Shown here: positions 33,248 through 41,109 of the stretch, piece by piece | How positions within the stretch are numbered: position 1 is the stretch's first letter | How the letters are laid out: every line of letters begins with the position of its first letter | Assembly: GCA_027450005.1 (NCBI GenBank) | Contig: DAIDKO010000039.1 | Location: forward strand, 1-48,280 | Direction: 5' to 3' | Length of the DNA: 48,280 nt | Source of the DNA: Rhodanobacter sp. | GTDB lineage: Bacteria; Pseudomonadota; Gammaproteobacteria; Xanthomonadales; Rhodanobacteraceae | Notes under the pieces: generated by a model | The model's database searches: none | What the model was told of the DNA's origin: nothing | Seen by the model: the letters and a program-made list of their open reading frames with translations, nothing else | Program-made: the position numbers and the translations under genes

Positions 33248-34084
33248 ATGGCACGCATCATCGCTGTCGCCAACCAGAAGGGCGGCGTCGGCAAGACCAC
33301 CACGGCAGTGAACCTCGCAGCGGCACTGGCCGCGGCGAAGCGCCGCGTGCTGCTCGTCGATCTCGATCCGCAGGGCAACGCCACCATGGCCTCCGGCGTC
33401 GACAAGCATGCGGCGCGGCCCAACGGCTGTGCGGTGCTGCTGGAAGAAGCCACCGTCGCCGAGGCTGCCGTCCCCACCGAGGCACACTACGACCTGCTGC
33501 CCGGCAACGGCGACCTCACCGCTGCCGAGCTGAAGCTGATGGACACGCTGGCGCGCGAGCATCGCCTGAAGGAGCAACTGGCTCCGGCAGTCGGCCGCTA
33601 TGACACCATCCTGGTCGATTGCCCGCCCACGCTGAACCTGCTCACGCTCAACGCGCTCACCGCGGCGGACGGCGTGCTGATTCCGGTGCAGTGCGAATAC
33701 TTCGCGCTGGAAGGCCTTTCCAGTCTGCTGGAAACGGTGAAGGCCGTGCGCCAGCGCCTGAATCCCCGGCTGGAGATCGAGGGCCTGCTGCGCACCATGT
33801 ACGACGTGCGCAACAACCTCGGCAACGAGGTCTCGGCGCAGTTGACCGCGCATTTCGGCGACAAGGTGCTGCGCTCGATCATCCCGCGCAACATCCGCTT
33901 AGCCGAAGCGCCCAGCCACGGCCAGCCGATCCACCTCTACGACCGCAGCTCACGCGGCGCGATCGCCTACATCGGCCTCGCCGGCGAGATCATCCGCCGC
34001 GAACGCGGGCTCCCGCCGACGCACCACGAGGCGGACGAACCCGTCATGCAGGACGCGGCGCTGGACGCCCAACAGCAGGATTGA
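33248..34084 (+). CDS. parA: chromosome partitioning ATPase ParA (Soj)
   Basis: 278 residues. The deviant Walker A KGGVGKTTT lies at 11-19, Walker A' LLVDLDPQGNAT near 36-47, and Walker B ILVDCPPTL near 121-129. ParA forms ATP-dependent gradients on the nucleoid and moves ParB-parS complexes. It heads the parAB pair; parB starts 2 bp after its stop. The C-terminal about 20 residues are acidic and variable. Confidence 0.97.
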   Translation: MARIIAVANQKGGVGKTTTAVNLAAALAAAKRRVLLVDLDPQGNATMASGVDKHAARPNGCAVLLEEATVAEAAVPTEAHYDLLPGNGDLTAAELKLMDTLAREHRLKEQLAPAVGRYDTILVDCPPTLNLLTLNALTAADGVLIPVQCEYFALEGLSSLLETVKAVRQRLNPRLEIEGLLRTMYDVRNNLGNEVSAQLTAHFGDKVLRSIIPRNIRLAEAPSHGQPIHLYDRSSRGAIAYIGLAGEIIRRERGLPPTHHEADEPVMQDAALDAQQQD

Positions 34085-34086
34085 AC

Positions 34087-34947
34087 ATGGCAAAGAAACG
34101 AGGACTGGGCCGCGGGCTGGACGCGCTGCTGGGCGGCGAAGGGGCCGCCGCGCCCGTGCTGGAGCAGGAAGGCGAGCTGCGCATCCTGCCGATCCAGCAG
34201 ATCCAGCCCGGCAAATACCAGCCGCGCCGCCACTGGAACGACGAGGCATTGGACGAACTGGCGGCCTCGATCAAGGCGCAGGGCCTGATCCAGCCGGTGG
34301 TGGTGCGCGCCATCGGCAAGTACCAGTACGAATTGATCGCCGGCGAGCGCCGTTGGCGCGCCTCCCAGCGCGCCCAGCTCGCCGAGATCCCCGCCTTGGT
34401 GAAGGAGGTGCCGGAGGTCGCGGTGCCCGCCATGGCGCTGATCGAGAACATCCAGCGCCAGGACCTCACGCCGCTGGAAGAAGCCGACGCGCTCAAGCGC
34501 CTGATCGAGGACTTCGAGCTCACCCACCAGCAGGCCGCCGAGGCGGTGGGCCGCTCGCGCGCCGCGGTGTCTAATCTGCTGCGCCTCACCGAGATGCCCG
34601 AGCCGATCAAGAAGCTGCTTGACGAGGGCAAGCTGGAGATGGGCCATGCGCGTTGTCTGCTCACCCTCGAGGAATCCATCGCCGTGCAGCTCGCCCGCCA
34701 GGCGGTGACGCTGGGCTGGTCGGTGCGCGAGCTGGAGGGCGCCGCGCGCCGCGCCCAGGCCGCGCCCAAGGGCAAGGCGAAGCGTGCGCCGGCGCAGGAT
34801 CCCAACATCGCCGCGCTGGAACGGGAGCTGGGCGAGCGCTTCGCTACCCGCGTCGAGCTCGCCACCGCCGGCGGCGGCCGCGGCAAGCTTGTGATCCACT
34901 ACCACAGCAACGACGAGCTGGAAGGTATCCTCGGCAAGCTGCGTTGA
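34087..34947 (+). CDS. parB: chromosome partitioning CTPase/DNA-binding protein ParB (Spo0J)
   Basis: 286 residues. N-terminal KKRGLGRGLDALLG is the ParA-contacting peptide; the CTP-binding motif GERRWRAS lies at 86-93; a central helix-turn-helix (THQQAAEAVGRSRAAVSNLLRL) reads parS; the C-terminus dimerises. Its likely targets are the parS sites at 155-170 and 779-794. Confidence 0.97.
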   Translation: MAKKRGLGRGLDALLGGEGAAAPVLEQEGELRILPIQQIQPGKYQPRRHWNDEALDELAASIKAQGLIQPVVVRAIGKYQYELIAGERRWRASQRAQLAEIPALVKEVPEVAVPAMALIENIQRQDLTPLEEADALKRLIEDFELTHQQAAEAVGRSRAAVSNLLRLTEMPEPIKKLLDEGKLEMGHARCLLTLEESIAVQLARQAVTLGWSVRELEGAARRAQAAPKGKAKRAPAQDPNIAALERELGERFATRVELATAGGGRGKLVIHYHSNDELEGILGKLR

Positions 34948-34962
34948 GCCAGGAACTGAAAG

Positions 34963-35508
34963 ATGAAGCGCCTCGGGCCGGTCTCCTTGTTCGTGAATCC
35001 ACGACAGCGGCAATTCGAAGCCTTGACCCGCGCCCATGCCGGCGATCTATACCGTTTCGCCTACTGGCTGTGCGGACAGGACGCGCTGTCGCAGGACCTG
35101 GTGCAGGAAACCCTGCTGCGCGCCTGGAAAAGCCTCGATGCGCTGCGCGAGGCCGAATCGGCCAAGCCCTGGCTGCTCGCCATCCTGCGCCGCGAACATG
35201 CGCGCATCCACGAACGCAAGCCGTTGGATACGGTGGAACTAGACGAAGGCATCGCTGAAGAATCTGCCTGGGCCAGCCCCGAGCGCCACGGTGATGCCGC
35301 CGAACTGCGTGAAGCTATGTCGAAACTGCCGCACAAATACCGTGAACCGTTGCTGCTGCAGGTGCTGGGCGGGATGAGCTGCGAGGAGATCGCCGTCGAG
35401 CTTGGCCAGCAGCCCGGCGCGGTGATGACCCAGCTGTTCCGAGCCCGGCAGAAGCTCAAGTCCATCCTGCAGGGCGACCGCCCGGAGGTGCAGCATGGAC
35501 TGTCTTGA
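34963..35508 (+). CDS. ECF-type RNA polymerase sigma factor
   Basis: 181 residues. Region 2 (AGDLYRFAYWLCGQDALSQDLVQETLLRAW) near 25-55 and region 4 (LPHKYREPLLLQVLGGMSCEEIAVELGQQPGAVMTQLFRARQKLK) near 120-165. It begins only 15 bp after parB, without room for a separate promoter in the gap, and overlaps the anti-sigma gene by 14 bp. Its regulon is unknown; the facing bufferin operon is a candidate. Confidence 0.92.
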   Translation: MKRLGPVSLFVNPRQRQFEALTRAHAGDLYRFAYWLCGQDALSQDLVQETLLRAWKSLDALREAESAKPWLLAILRREHARIHERKPLDTVELDEGIAEESAWASPERHGDAAELREAMSKLPHKYREPLLLQVLGGMSCEEIAVELGQQPGAVMTQLFRARQKLKSILQGDRPEVQHGLS

Positions 35509-36259
35509 ATTCCGCCGCCGCCTCGGCGCCGAGCCGCAATCGCGCGATCCCGCGCTGCTTGTCCATCGCCGCGACTGTCCCGCGTGTGCTGCGGCGTGGG
35601 AGCGTGCACAGGCCTTCGAGCATGAACTGCAGGCGGCGCTCGACGTGCCGGTGCCCAAGGGTCTGGTCGAACGCGTGCTGCTCGCCCAGGCCACCGGCGA
35701 GCGCCAGCTGCAGTACCGGCGGCGCCATCGCTTCGGCTACGCGCTGGCTGCATCGCTGCTGCTCGCCTTGGGCATGGGCGGCTACGCCTTGCATCAGCGC
35801 GACGCGGGCTCGCTGCCCGCGCTGGCGGTGGCGCACATGCCTTTTGAGATCGGCTCGCTCGACCTGGTCCGGCCGATTTCCGCGCGGGCCATCGCCGCCG
35901 GCTTCGCCGATCGCGGCATACGATTGCGCGGTCCGCTGCCTGCCGGCGTCACCTATGTGCACGACTGCCCGGTCGGACCCTACAAGACCGTGCATCTGGT
36001 CAGTCGTATCGACGACATGCCGGTGGCGGTGCTCTACGTGCCGGGCAAACGGGTGCCGCAGGCGCGTGATTTCCAGCGCGGCGGCTGGCACGGCCGCATC
36101 GTGCCGCTGCAGCGGGGCACCCTGGTGATGCTTACTGACCGCCAGGGCGCGCGACCGTTCGACAGGGTCGCGCAGGGCTGGCGGCTGGCCATCGATGGCA
36201 GCGGAGCGGCAAGGGTGACCGACCGGCCGGTGCAGGCGAGCGGCCTGCTGGCGCCCTGA
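35495..36259 (+). CDS. probable anti-sigma factor, DUF3379-like
   Basis: 254 residues. The cytoplasmic N-terminus has a zinc anti-sigma pattern H24-x3-C28-x2-C31 (HRRDCPAC), then one membrane segment (about 82-99) and a periplasmic domain of about 150 residues. This is the layout of a membrane anti-sigma factor binding the ECF sigma encoded by the overlapping gene before it. Family assignment as DUF3379-like is from general similarity. Confidence 0.82.
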   Translation: MDCLEFRRRLGAEPQSRDPALLVHRRDCPACAAAWERAQAFEHELQAALDVPVPKGLVERVLLAQATGERQLQYRRRHRFGYALAASLLLALGMGGYALHQRDAGSLPALAVAHMPFEIGSLDLVRPISARAIAAGFADRGIRLRGPLPAGVTYVHDCPVGPYKTVHLVSRIDDMPVAVLYVPGKRVPQARDFQRGGWHGRIVPLQRGTLVMLTDRQGARPFDRVAQGWRLAIDGSGAARVTDRPVQASGLLAP

Positions 36260-36272
36260 GCCCCGGCCGGAC

Positions 36273-36743
36273 TCAGCGCCGGGCCAGCACGCGTCGAAGC
36301 AGGGTATCCAGCGATAACTTCCCTGCGCCCAGCGCCACCAGCGCGAGTAGCATCAGGCCCCATGCCTTGTGGTCGTTGAAGTCGGCGCCGAGCAGCCCGT
36401 GCCACAGGCCGTTCGGCCACAGCGCGGGGTAGGAGATCACGGCGATGATGTTGTAGACGAACAGTACCGCCGCAACCACTCGCGTGCCCAGTCCGAGTGC
36501 GAGGAACCAGGGCAGCACCAGTTCGGTCCACATGCCCACTGCGGCGGCTACCGCCGGAGCAAGCAAGGGCACGTGGTACTCGTTTTCGAACAGGTAGGCG
36601 GTGCCGCTGGGGTCGCTCCACTTCACTACGCCGGCGCGCCAGAAAGCCAGCGCCACGAAGACGCGGAACAACATCAGGACGAGCGGGGTGAGTACGGCCA
36701 GCCGTGCGGTGAGGCGCGACCAGCGATCGATGAAGGCGTGCAT
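36273..36743 (-). CDS. DoxX family membrane protein, last gene of the bufferin operon
   Basis: 156 residues with four membrane helices (LTPLVLMLFRVFVALAFWRAG; then the ELVLPWFLALGLGTRVVAAVLF region; then LMLLALVALGAGKLSL). DoxX-like proteins commonly end bufferin-type operons; their role is unclear. The ATG at 36743 lies 28 bp after the DUF2063 gene stop. It converges with the anti-sigma gene, 13 bp apart. Confidence 0.88.
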   Translation of the reverse strand: MHAFIDRWSRLTARLAVLTPLVLMLFRVFVALAFWRAGVVKWSDPSGTAYLFENEYHVPLLAPAVAAAVGMWTELVLPWFLALGLGTRVVAAVLFVYNIIAVISYPALWPNGLWHGLLGADFNDHKAWGLMLLALVALGAGKLSLDTLLRRVLARR

Positions 36744-36771
36744 GGGGTTTCCTCGGTGATCGGTGTATGGG

Positions 36772-37527
36772 TCAGGCGGCGAAAAGGGCGTGTTCCAGCA
36801 GCGGTTGAAGCAGGGCCTCGGCGGGCGTCGTCGCGTCGACGGACTGTGCTTCGGCCAGCGCGTCGGCCAGTGCTGCCTGCCGACACAGGGCCTGGACGAA
36901 GGCGGCTTGCGCGGGCGCGATTGGGCGCATTGCCACCTGGGCGTGCTCGCGCCACAACAGCACGGCCTGTGGCGTGGCGGGATCGGGCGCGGCGATGTCC
37001 GGCAGCAGCGCATGGCACCAAAGGTCCAGTACGGCCCAACCCGAGCGCAGCACACGCACACAGGGGCGCAGGCGCAGCGCACCCCGCGCGTCGGCCAGCG
37101 CGGCGAGCAGGGCAGCGCCGTCGGCGGGCGCCGCGTCGGCGGCCAGCACCGCCTGCTGGCGCAGCCACTCCAGCCGTGCCACATCGCCCAGCCACGGCCA
37201 GGCGGCGGTCTCAGCCTGCACGGCGAGGAAGCCGGCGAAGTCGGCGCCGTAGTCCTGCAGGTTGCCGCTGTAGCTGCCGCGGCGGGCGGCATGGCGGGTG
37301 GCCAGGCCGTCGAAGCATTCCTCACCGAGCAGTCGGCGCAATGCGGGAAAAGCGGTGACCAGCGCATCGACGTGGATGGCGTAGCCGGCGTGGCGGTAGA
37401 TGCGCAGTCGCGCGGCGGGATCGATCCCGCGCTCGGCAATCCACGTGTGCAGCGCCGGCGCCTCGTTCCCTTGGAGCACGCCCGCGAAGGCGTGCTGCAG
37501 CTCAGACAGCGAGGGCGGCGCAGGCAT
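36772..37527 (-). CDS. bufC: DUF2063 (HvfC/BufC) partner protein
   Basis: 251 residues. N-terminal LSELQHAFAGVLQG and RLRIYRHAGYAIHVDALVTAFPALRRLLGEE are typical of the family, which delivers the precursor peptide to the DUF692 enzyme. The ATG at 37527 overlaps the end of the DUF692 gene by 26 bp, indicating translational coupling. The name bufC is by analogy. Confidence 0.88.
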   Translation of the reverse strand: MPAPPSLSELQHAFAGVLQGNEAPALHTWIAERGIDPAARLRIYRHAGYAIHVDALVTAFPALRRLLGEECFDGLATRHAARRGSYSGNLQDYGADFAGFLAVQAETAAWPWLGDVARLEWLRQQAVLAADAAPADGAALLAALADARGALRLRPCVRVLRSGWAVLDLWCHALLPDIAAPDPATPQAVLLWREHAQVAMRPIAPAQAAFVQALCRQAALADALAEAQSVDATTPAEALLQPLLEHALFAA

Positions 37528-38380
37528 CGAGGTGCTCCGTGGCGAGCCGCGCCTCGTCCAGCAGCACGGCAAAATCGGGCAGGTCCTGATCCCATTCGAT
37601 CAGGGTGGGACGTGCGCCGATCAGGGACAGCGCGCGCGCGTAAAGCGCCCACACGGCGGGGTCAACGCGACGGTTGTGCGAATCGATCAGCAGTGCGCCG
37701 CCCGCGTTGTCCTGGCGAAGGCCTTCCTTCCGCGTGAAACCGGCCAGGTGCAGCTCGCCCACCGCGGCGGCGGGAATGCCGGCAAGGTAGTCGTGCGCGT
37801 CGAAGTCATGGTTGACGCTGTTGACGTAGACATTGTTGACGTCCAGCAGCAGGCCGCATCCGCTGCGCGCAGCTAGCGCGGCGAGGAACTCCCACTCGGG
37901 CATGGTGGAATGGGTGAACTGCAGGTAGCTGGAGACGTTCTCCAGCAGCACGCGGCGGCCCAGCGCTTCCTGCAGCCGGTCGACGTGCGTCGTCATCGCA
38001 TCCAGGGCTTCCTCTGTGTAGGGCAGCGGTAGCAGGTCGTTGTAGTGGCGTCCGCCGATGGCACCCCAGCAGACGTGCTCGGATACCAGCGCCGGCTCGG
38101 CATGGCGCACCAGCGCGCGCAGCGCGGCAAGGTGGCCGGCGTCCAGAGCCTCGGCCGAGCCCAGCGACAGGCCTACGCCATGTAGGCTCAACGGATAGTC
38201 GCAGCGCACTGTGTCCAACAGCTCCCACGACGCGCCGGGGTGGAAGAAGTTCTCGCTGTGCAGCTCGAAGAACGGCACGGTCGGCCGCTGTTCCAGTACG
38301 TGGGCGACATGCGGCGACCGCAGCCCGATCCCGACCGCAGTCGGGATCGGCCGCGCAAGCATGGCTTGCGGAGAGCCCAC
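37502..38380 (-). CDS. bufB: DUF692 multinuclear iron oxidase (HvfB/BufB), peptide-modifying enzyme
   Basis: 292 residues, TIM-barrel, with the metal-binding His/Asp/Glu set of the family: FELHSENFF, LSLHGVGLSLG, SEHVCW, LENVSSY, LLLDVNNVYVN, ELHLAGF, and the LIDSHNRRVDPAVW motif. MNIO enzymes use non-haem iron and oxygen to modify cysteines of a precursor peptide. The precursor gene ends 3 bp upstream. Start at 38380 gives MGSPQAMLARPIPT; a start at MLARP is also possible. Confidence 0.92.
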   Translation of the reverse strand: MGSPQAMLARPIPTAVGIGLRSPHVAHVLEQRPTVPFFELHSENFFHPGASWELLDTVRCDYPLSLHGVGLSLGSAEALDAGHLAALRALVRHAEPALVSEHVCWGAIGGRHYNDLLPLPYTEEALDAMTTHVDRLQEALGRRVLLENVSSYLQFTHSTMPEWEFLAALAARSGCGLLLDVNNVYVNSVNHDFDAHDYLAGIPAAAVGELHLAGFTRKEGLRQDNAGGALLIDSHNRRVDPAVWALYARALSLIGARPTLIEWDQDLPDFAVLLDEARLATEHLDACAALAV

Positions 38381-38383
38381 GGC

Positions 38384-38692
38384 TCAGCCCTTTTTCATGG
38401 CGTCGTGTGCCATCGCAGCCATCGGCCGCAGCGAACCGCCGTCGATCTTGCTGCACAGGCCGGTGGGCACCGCCACGAAGGCCTGCGGATCGCGCGCCTT
38501 GCTGTCCTGACCGGCGCAGGAATGGCCCGGGCTCTGGCAGTCGTTCTTCAGCGCGGCGTTGATGCCGTAGCACTTCTGCATGTTCATATGGCCGGCCATC
38601 TTGTCGGCGGCATGGGCGCTGGTGGCGGCACCGAGCGCACCAGCGGCGAGCAGGCTGAGCAGGGCGGAGCTGAGGATGGTCTGGGCTTGCAT
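38384..38692 (-). CDS. bufA: bufferin-type precursor peptide (DUF2282)
   Basis: 102 residues. A signal peptide (about 1-28, cleavage after TSAHA) precedes the conserved core KCYGINAALKNDCQSPGHSC, then CSKIDGGSLRP. Four cysteines (C41, C52, C59, C80) are placed as in bufferins, periplasmic copper-binding peptides whose cysteines are oxidised by DUF692 enzymes. It is the first gene of bufA-bufB-bufC-doxX. An AGGAGA ribosome-binding sequence precedes the ATG at 38692. Confidence 0.9.
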   Translation of the reverse strand: MQAQTILSSALLSLLAAGALGAATSAHAADKMAGHMNMQKCYGINAALKNDCQSPGHSCAGQDSKARDPQAFVAVPTGLCSKIDGGSLRPMAAMAHDAMKKG

Positions 38693-38734
38693 GGGCTTCT
38701 CCTGTGGTTGCCGGAGGATTCCGGCTGCCACAGG

Positions 38735-38762
38735 TGACCCGGGCTCGCGGGATTTCCTTACA
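38735..38762 (-). promoter_or_regulatory. possible ECF-sigma promoter of the bufferin operon
   Basis: On the reverse strand TGTAAGG (38756-38762), a 15-bp spacer and GGGTCA (38735-38740) resemble a TGTAA..GGTC-type ECF promoter. It would give a leader of about 40 bases. The match is by eye and the responsible sigma factor is unproven. Confidence 0.45.
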
Positions 38763-38850
38763 CCGGGTTGTGCACGGCATAACCGGTACAGGCGGTAAAC
38801 TGCCCGTTCGCCGTCGTCGCGGCGCCCCGTTTCCGCTGAAAGGCCGCCCC

Positions 38851-39567
38851 ATGCCGCAACTCTCCGTGGTCGTCCCCGTGTTCAACGAGCGCGACAACAT
38901 TGCGCCACTGCTTGCCGAAATCGCCGCGGCCCTGCGCGGCAAGGTCGATTACGAGGTGGTCTACGTCGACGACGATTCCAGCGACGACAGCCGCGCGGTG
39001 CTGAATGCGCAGAAGGTGCAGCACCCCGAATTGCGTGTGCTGCACCACGTTACCCGTAGCGGCCAGAGCACCGCGGTGTGGAACGGCGTGCGTGCGGCGC
39101 GCGGCAGCTGGATCGCCACGCTGGACGGCGATGGCCAGAACGATCCCGCCGACATCCCCAAGCTGCTCGCCGCCCGCGACGCTGCCGCGACCGAGGTGAA
39201 GCTGTTCGCCGGCTGGCGCACCACCCGGCGCGACAGCTTCAACAAGCGCATCTCGTCCAGGATCGCCAACGCGGTGCGCTCGCGCATGCTCAGGGACGCC
39301 ACGCCCGATACCGGTTGCGGCCTCAAGCTGTTCGAGCGCGAGGTGTTCCTGCGCTTGCCTTACTTCGACCACATGCACCGCTACCTTCCCGCGCTGGTAA
39401 AGCGTGCCGGCTTCGCCAGCCAGAGCGTGCCGGTGGGTCATCGCCCGCGCACGGCCGGCGTGTCCAAGTACGGCATGCTCGACCGCCTGTGGGTGGGCCT
39501 GGCCGACCTGCGCGGCGTGGCCTGGTTGATGCGCCGGGGCAAGGTGACCAGGGTCGAGGAGCTCTGA
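38851..39567 (+). CDS. family 2 glycosyltransferase (dolichol-phosphate mannosyltransferase-like)
   Basis: 238 residues; transfers a sugar from a nucleotide donor, probably to polyprenyl phosphate. GT-A motifs: VVVPVFNERDNI (5-16), YVDDDSSDDS near 39-48, and LDGDGQNDPADI near 91-102. No C-terminal membrane helices, so it is a short cytoplasmic/peripheral form. It is divergent from the bufferin operon. Confidence 0.88.
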   Translation: MPQLSVVVPVFNERDNIAPLLAEIAAALRGKVDYEVVYVDDDSSDDSRAVLNAQKVQHPELRVLHHVTRSGQSTAVWNGVRAARGSWIATLDGDGQNDPADIPKLLAARDAAATEVKLFAGWRTTRRDSFNKRISSRIANAVRSRMLRDATPDTGCGLKLFEREVFLRLPYFDHMHRYLPALVKRAGFASQSVPVGHRPRTAGVSKYGMLDRLWVGLADLRGVAWLMRRGKVTRVEEL

Positions 39568-39634
39568 CCGGCGTCACGCCTGCGCGAAGATGCAGGCGTA
39601 TGCTGGTGCGCATCCCGCTGTGGGAGTCGTGCGC

Positions 39635-40003
39635 ATGAGCATTGCCGTGAAACGCGTCTACGAGCCGCCCGCGAAGTCCGACGGCTACCGCGTGCTGATC
39701 GATCGCCTGTGGCCGCGCGGGCTGAAGAAGGACGAGGTGCCGCTGGACCTGTGGGCCAAGGAACTGGCACCGTCCGCCGCGCTGCGCCAGTGGTTCGGCC
39801 ACGAGCTCGCACACTGGGAAGGCTTCCGCCAGCGCTACGCCGGCGAGCTGGACAAGCGTGCCGAGCATTGGCGCCCGCTGGCGGAGCGCGCCGCGAAGCA
39901 TTCCGTCACCCTGCTCTACGGCGCCCGCGACGAGGAGCACAACAACGCGGTGGTGCTGAAGTCCTACTTGGAGAACTGGCTGCGCACGCATGGGCCGCGC
40001 TAG
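39635..40003 (+). CDS. DUF488 family protein
   Basis: 122 residues, starting MSIAVKRVYEPPAKSDGYRV, with the family hallmark VLIDRLWPRGLKKDEV and a C-terminal VTLLYGARDEEHNNAVVLKSYLE. Biochemical role unknown. It follows the glycosyltransferase on the same strand after 67 bp. Confidence 0.9.
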   Translation: MSIAVKRVYEPPAKSDGYRVLIDRLWPRGLKKDEVPLDLWAKELAPSAALRQWFGHELAHWEGFRQRYAGELDKRAEHWRPLAERAAKHSVTLLYGARDEEHNNAVVLKSYLENWLRTHGPR

Positions 40004-40039
40004 CTGGAACCCGTGCGGGCAGGGGGCGCGAACAGGCTC

Positions 40040-40957
40040 CTAGCGGCGCGGCCAGCGTGCCAAGGCCTCGCGCGCCTGCTGCCGGCCCAGTTCGATCAGT
40101 TCGCGCGCGCGGTAGAACTCGTAGGCGTTGGCCATGTTGCGCGGCAGCTGGATCAGCAGGTCCGGTTCGTAGGCGGAGAGGCGCAGCCGGGCCAGGTTCG
40201 CCTGCATCAGGTCCATCGCCTGGGTGAGCAGCTCGAGCGCGCCGGGTTCGCGTGGCACGTCGCCGCCGCCGCGCGGCACCAGGCGGTTGATGAGGGCGCC
40301 GACGCGCTGACGATAGCCCGGCGTGTCGCCTGCGTCCGCTTCCACCGGCGTGCCCGGCGAGGTCTCGACGGCCACGCCGTCCACGCTGACAGCCACAAGG
40401 TAGTCCGCCGTTTCGCGGATCAGCGGCGTTACCGGTACGGGGTTGAGCAGGCCGCCGTCCACCAGCCGGCGGTCGTCGATGCGATGTGGGCGAAACACCG
40501 TGGGGATGGCGATGGAGGCGCGGATCGCGTCGAACAGCGGGCCGCGTGACAGCCAAACCTCGCGTTCGCGGTCGATGTCCACCGCGACGGCGGTGAAGGC
40601 CAACGGCAATTCCTCGATCAGCGCATCGCCGACCAGCTCGCGCAGCGTGCCGATGATCTTCTCGCCCTTGATCAGGCCGCCGCCGGAAAAGCTCCAGTCC
40701 ACCAGCTTAAGCACGTCGAATTTCGCCAGCGAACAGACCCAGTTGCGGTACACGTCGAGCTTGCCCGATGCGTGGATGCCGCCGATCAAGGCGCCCATCG
40801 AGCTGCCTGCGATCGCTGTGATGCGGTAGCCCTGCGCCTCCAGTTCCTCGATCACGCCGATATGCGCCAGGCCTTTGGCGCCGCCGGAACCCAGCGCCAG
40901 CGCCACGGTGGGTTGGCGCGCCGCGCCATCGGTTGCGGGGAGGGATGATGTGTTCAT
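40040..40957 (-). CDS. patatin-like phospholipase, RssA type
   Basis: 305 residues. Oxyanion loop GSGGAKG (23-29), nucleophile S53 in AGSSMGA, and the catalytic Asp in RLVDGGLLNP. Single-domain cytoplasmic acyl hydrolase family; RssA in E. coli has no firm physiological role. The ATG at 40957 gives MNTSSLPATDGA. It is the second patatin of the window but lacks the cNMP domain. Confidence 0.92.
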   Translation of the reverse strand: MNTSSLPATDGAARQPTVALALGSGGAKGLAHIGVIEELEAQGYRITAIAGSSMGALIGGIHASGKLDVYRNWVCSLAKFDVLKLVDWSFSGGGLIKGEKIIGTLRELVGDALIEELPLAFTAVAVDIDREREVWLSRGPLFDAIRASIAIPTVFRPHRIDDRRLVDGGLLNPVPVTPLIRETADYLVAVSVDGVAVETSPGTPVEADAGDTPGYRQRVGALINRLVPRGGGDVPREPGALELLTQAMDLMQANLARLRLSAYEPDLLIQLPRNMANAYEFYRARELIELGRQQAREALARWPRR

Positions 40958-41109
40958 TCGTGCATTCTGCGCCGTCGATCGGGCCGGAGTGCAATGTTCG
41001 GGGTTTCGCGAAGTTGCCGGCGGCCACCGAAAACTGCACTCTGACCCTGCACCCAAAGGGAAAAGCCGATGCAGACACCGTCGCCGACCGCACCTAACGG
41101 AGCCCGCGC

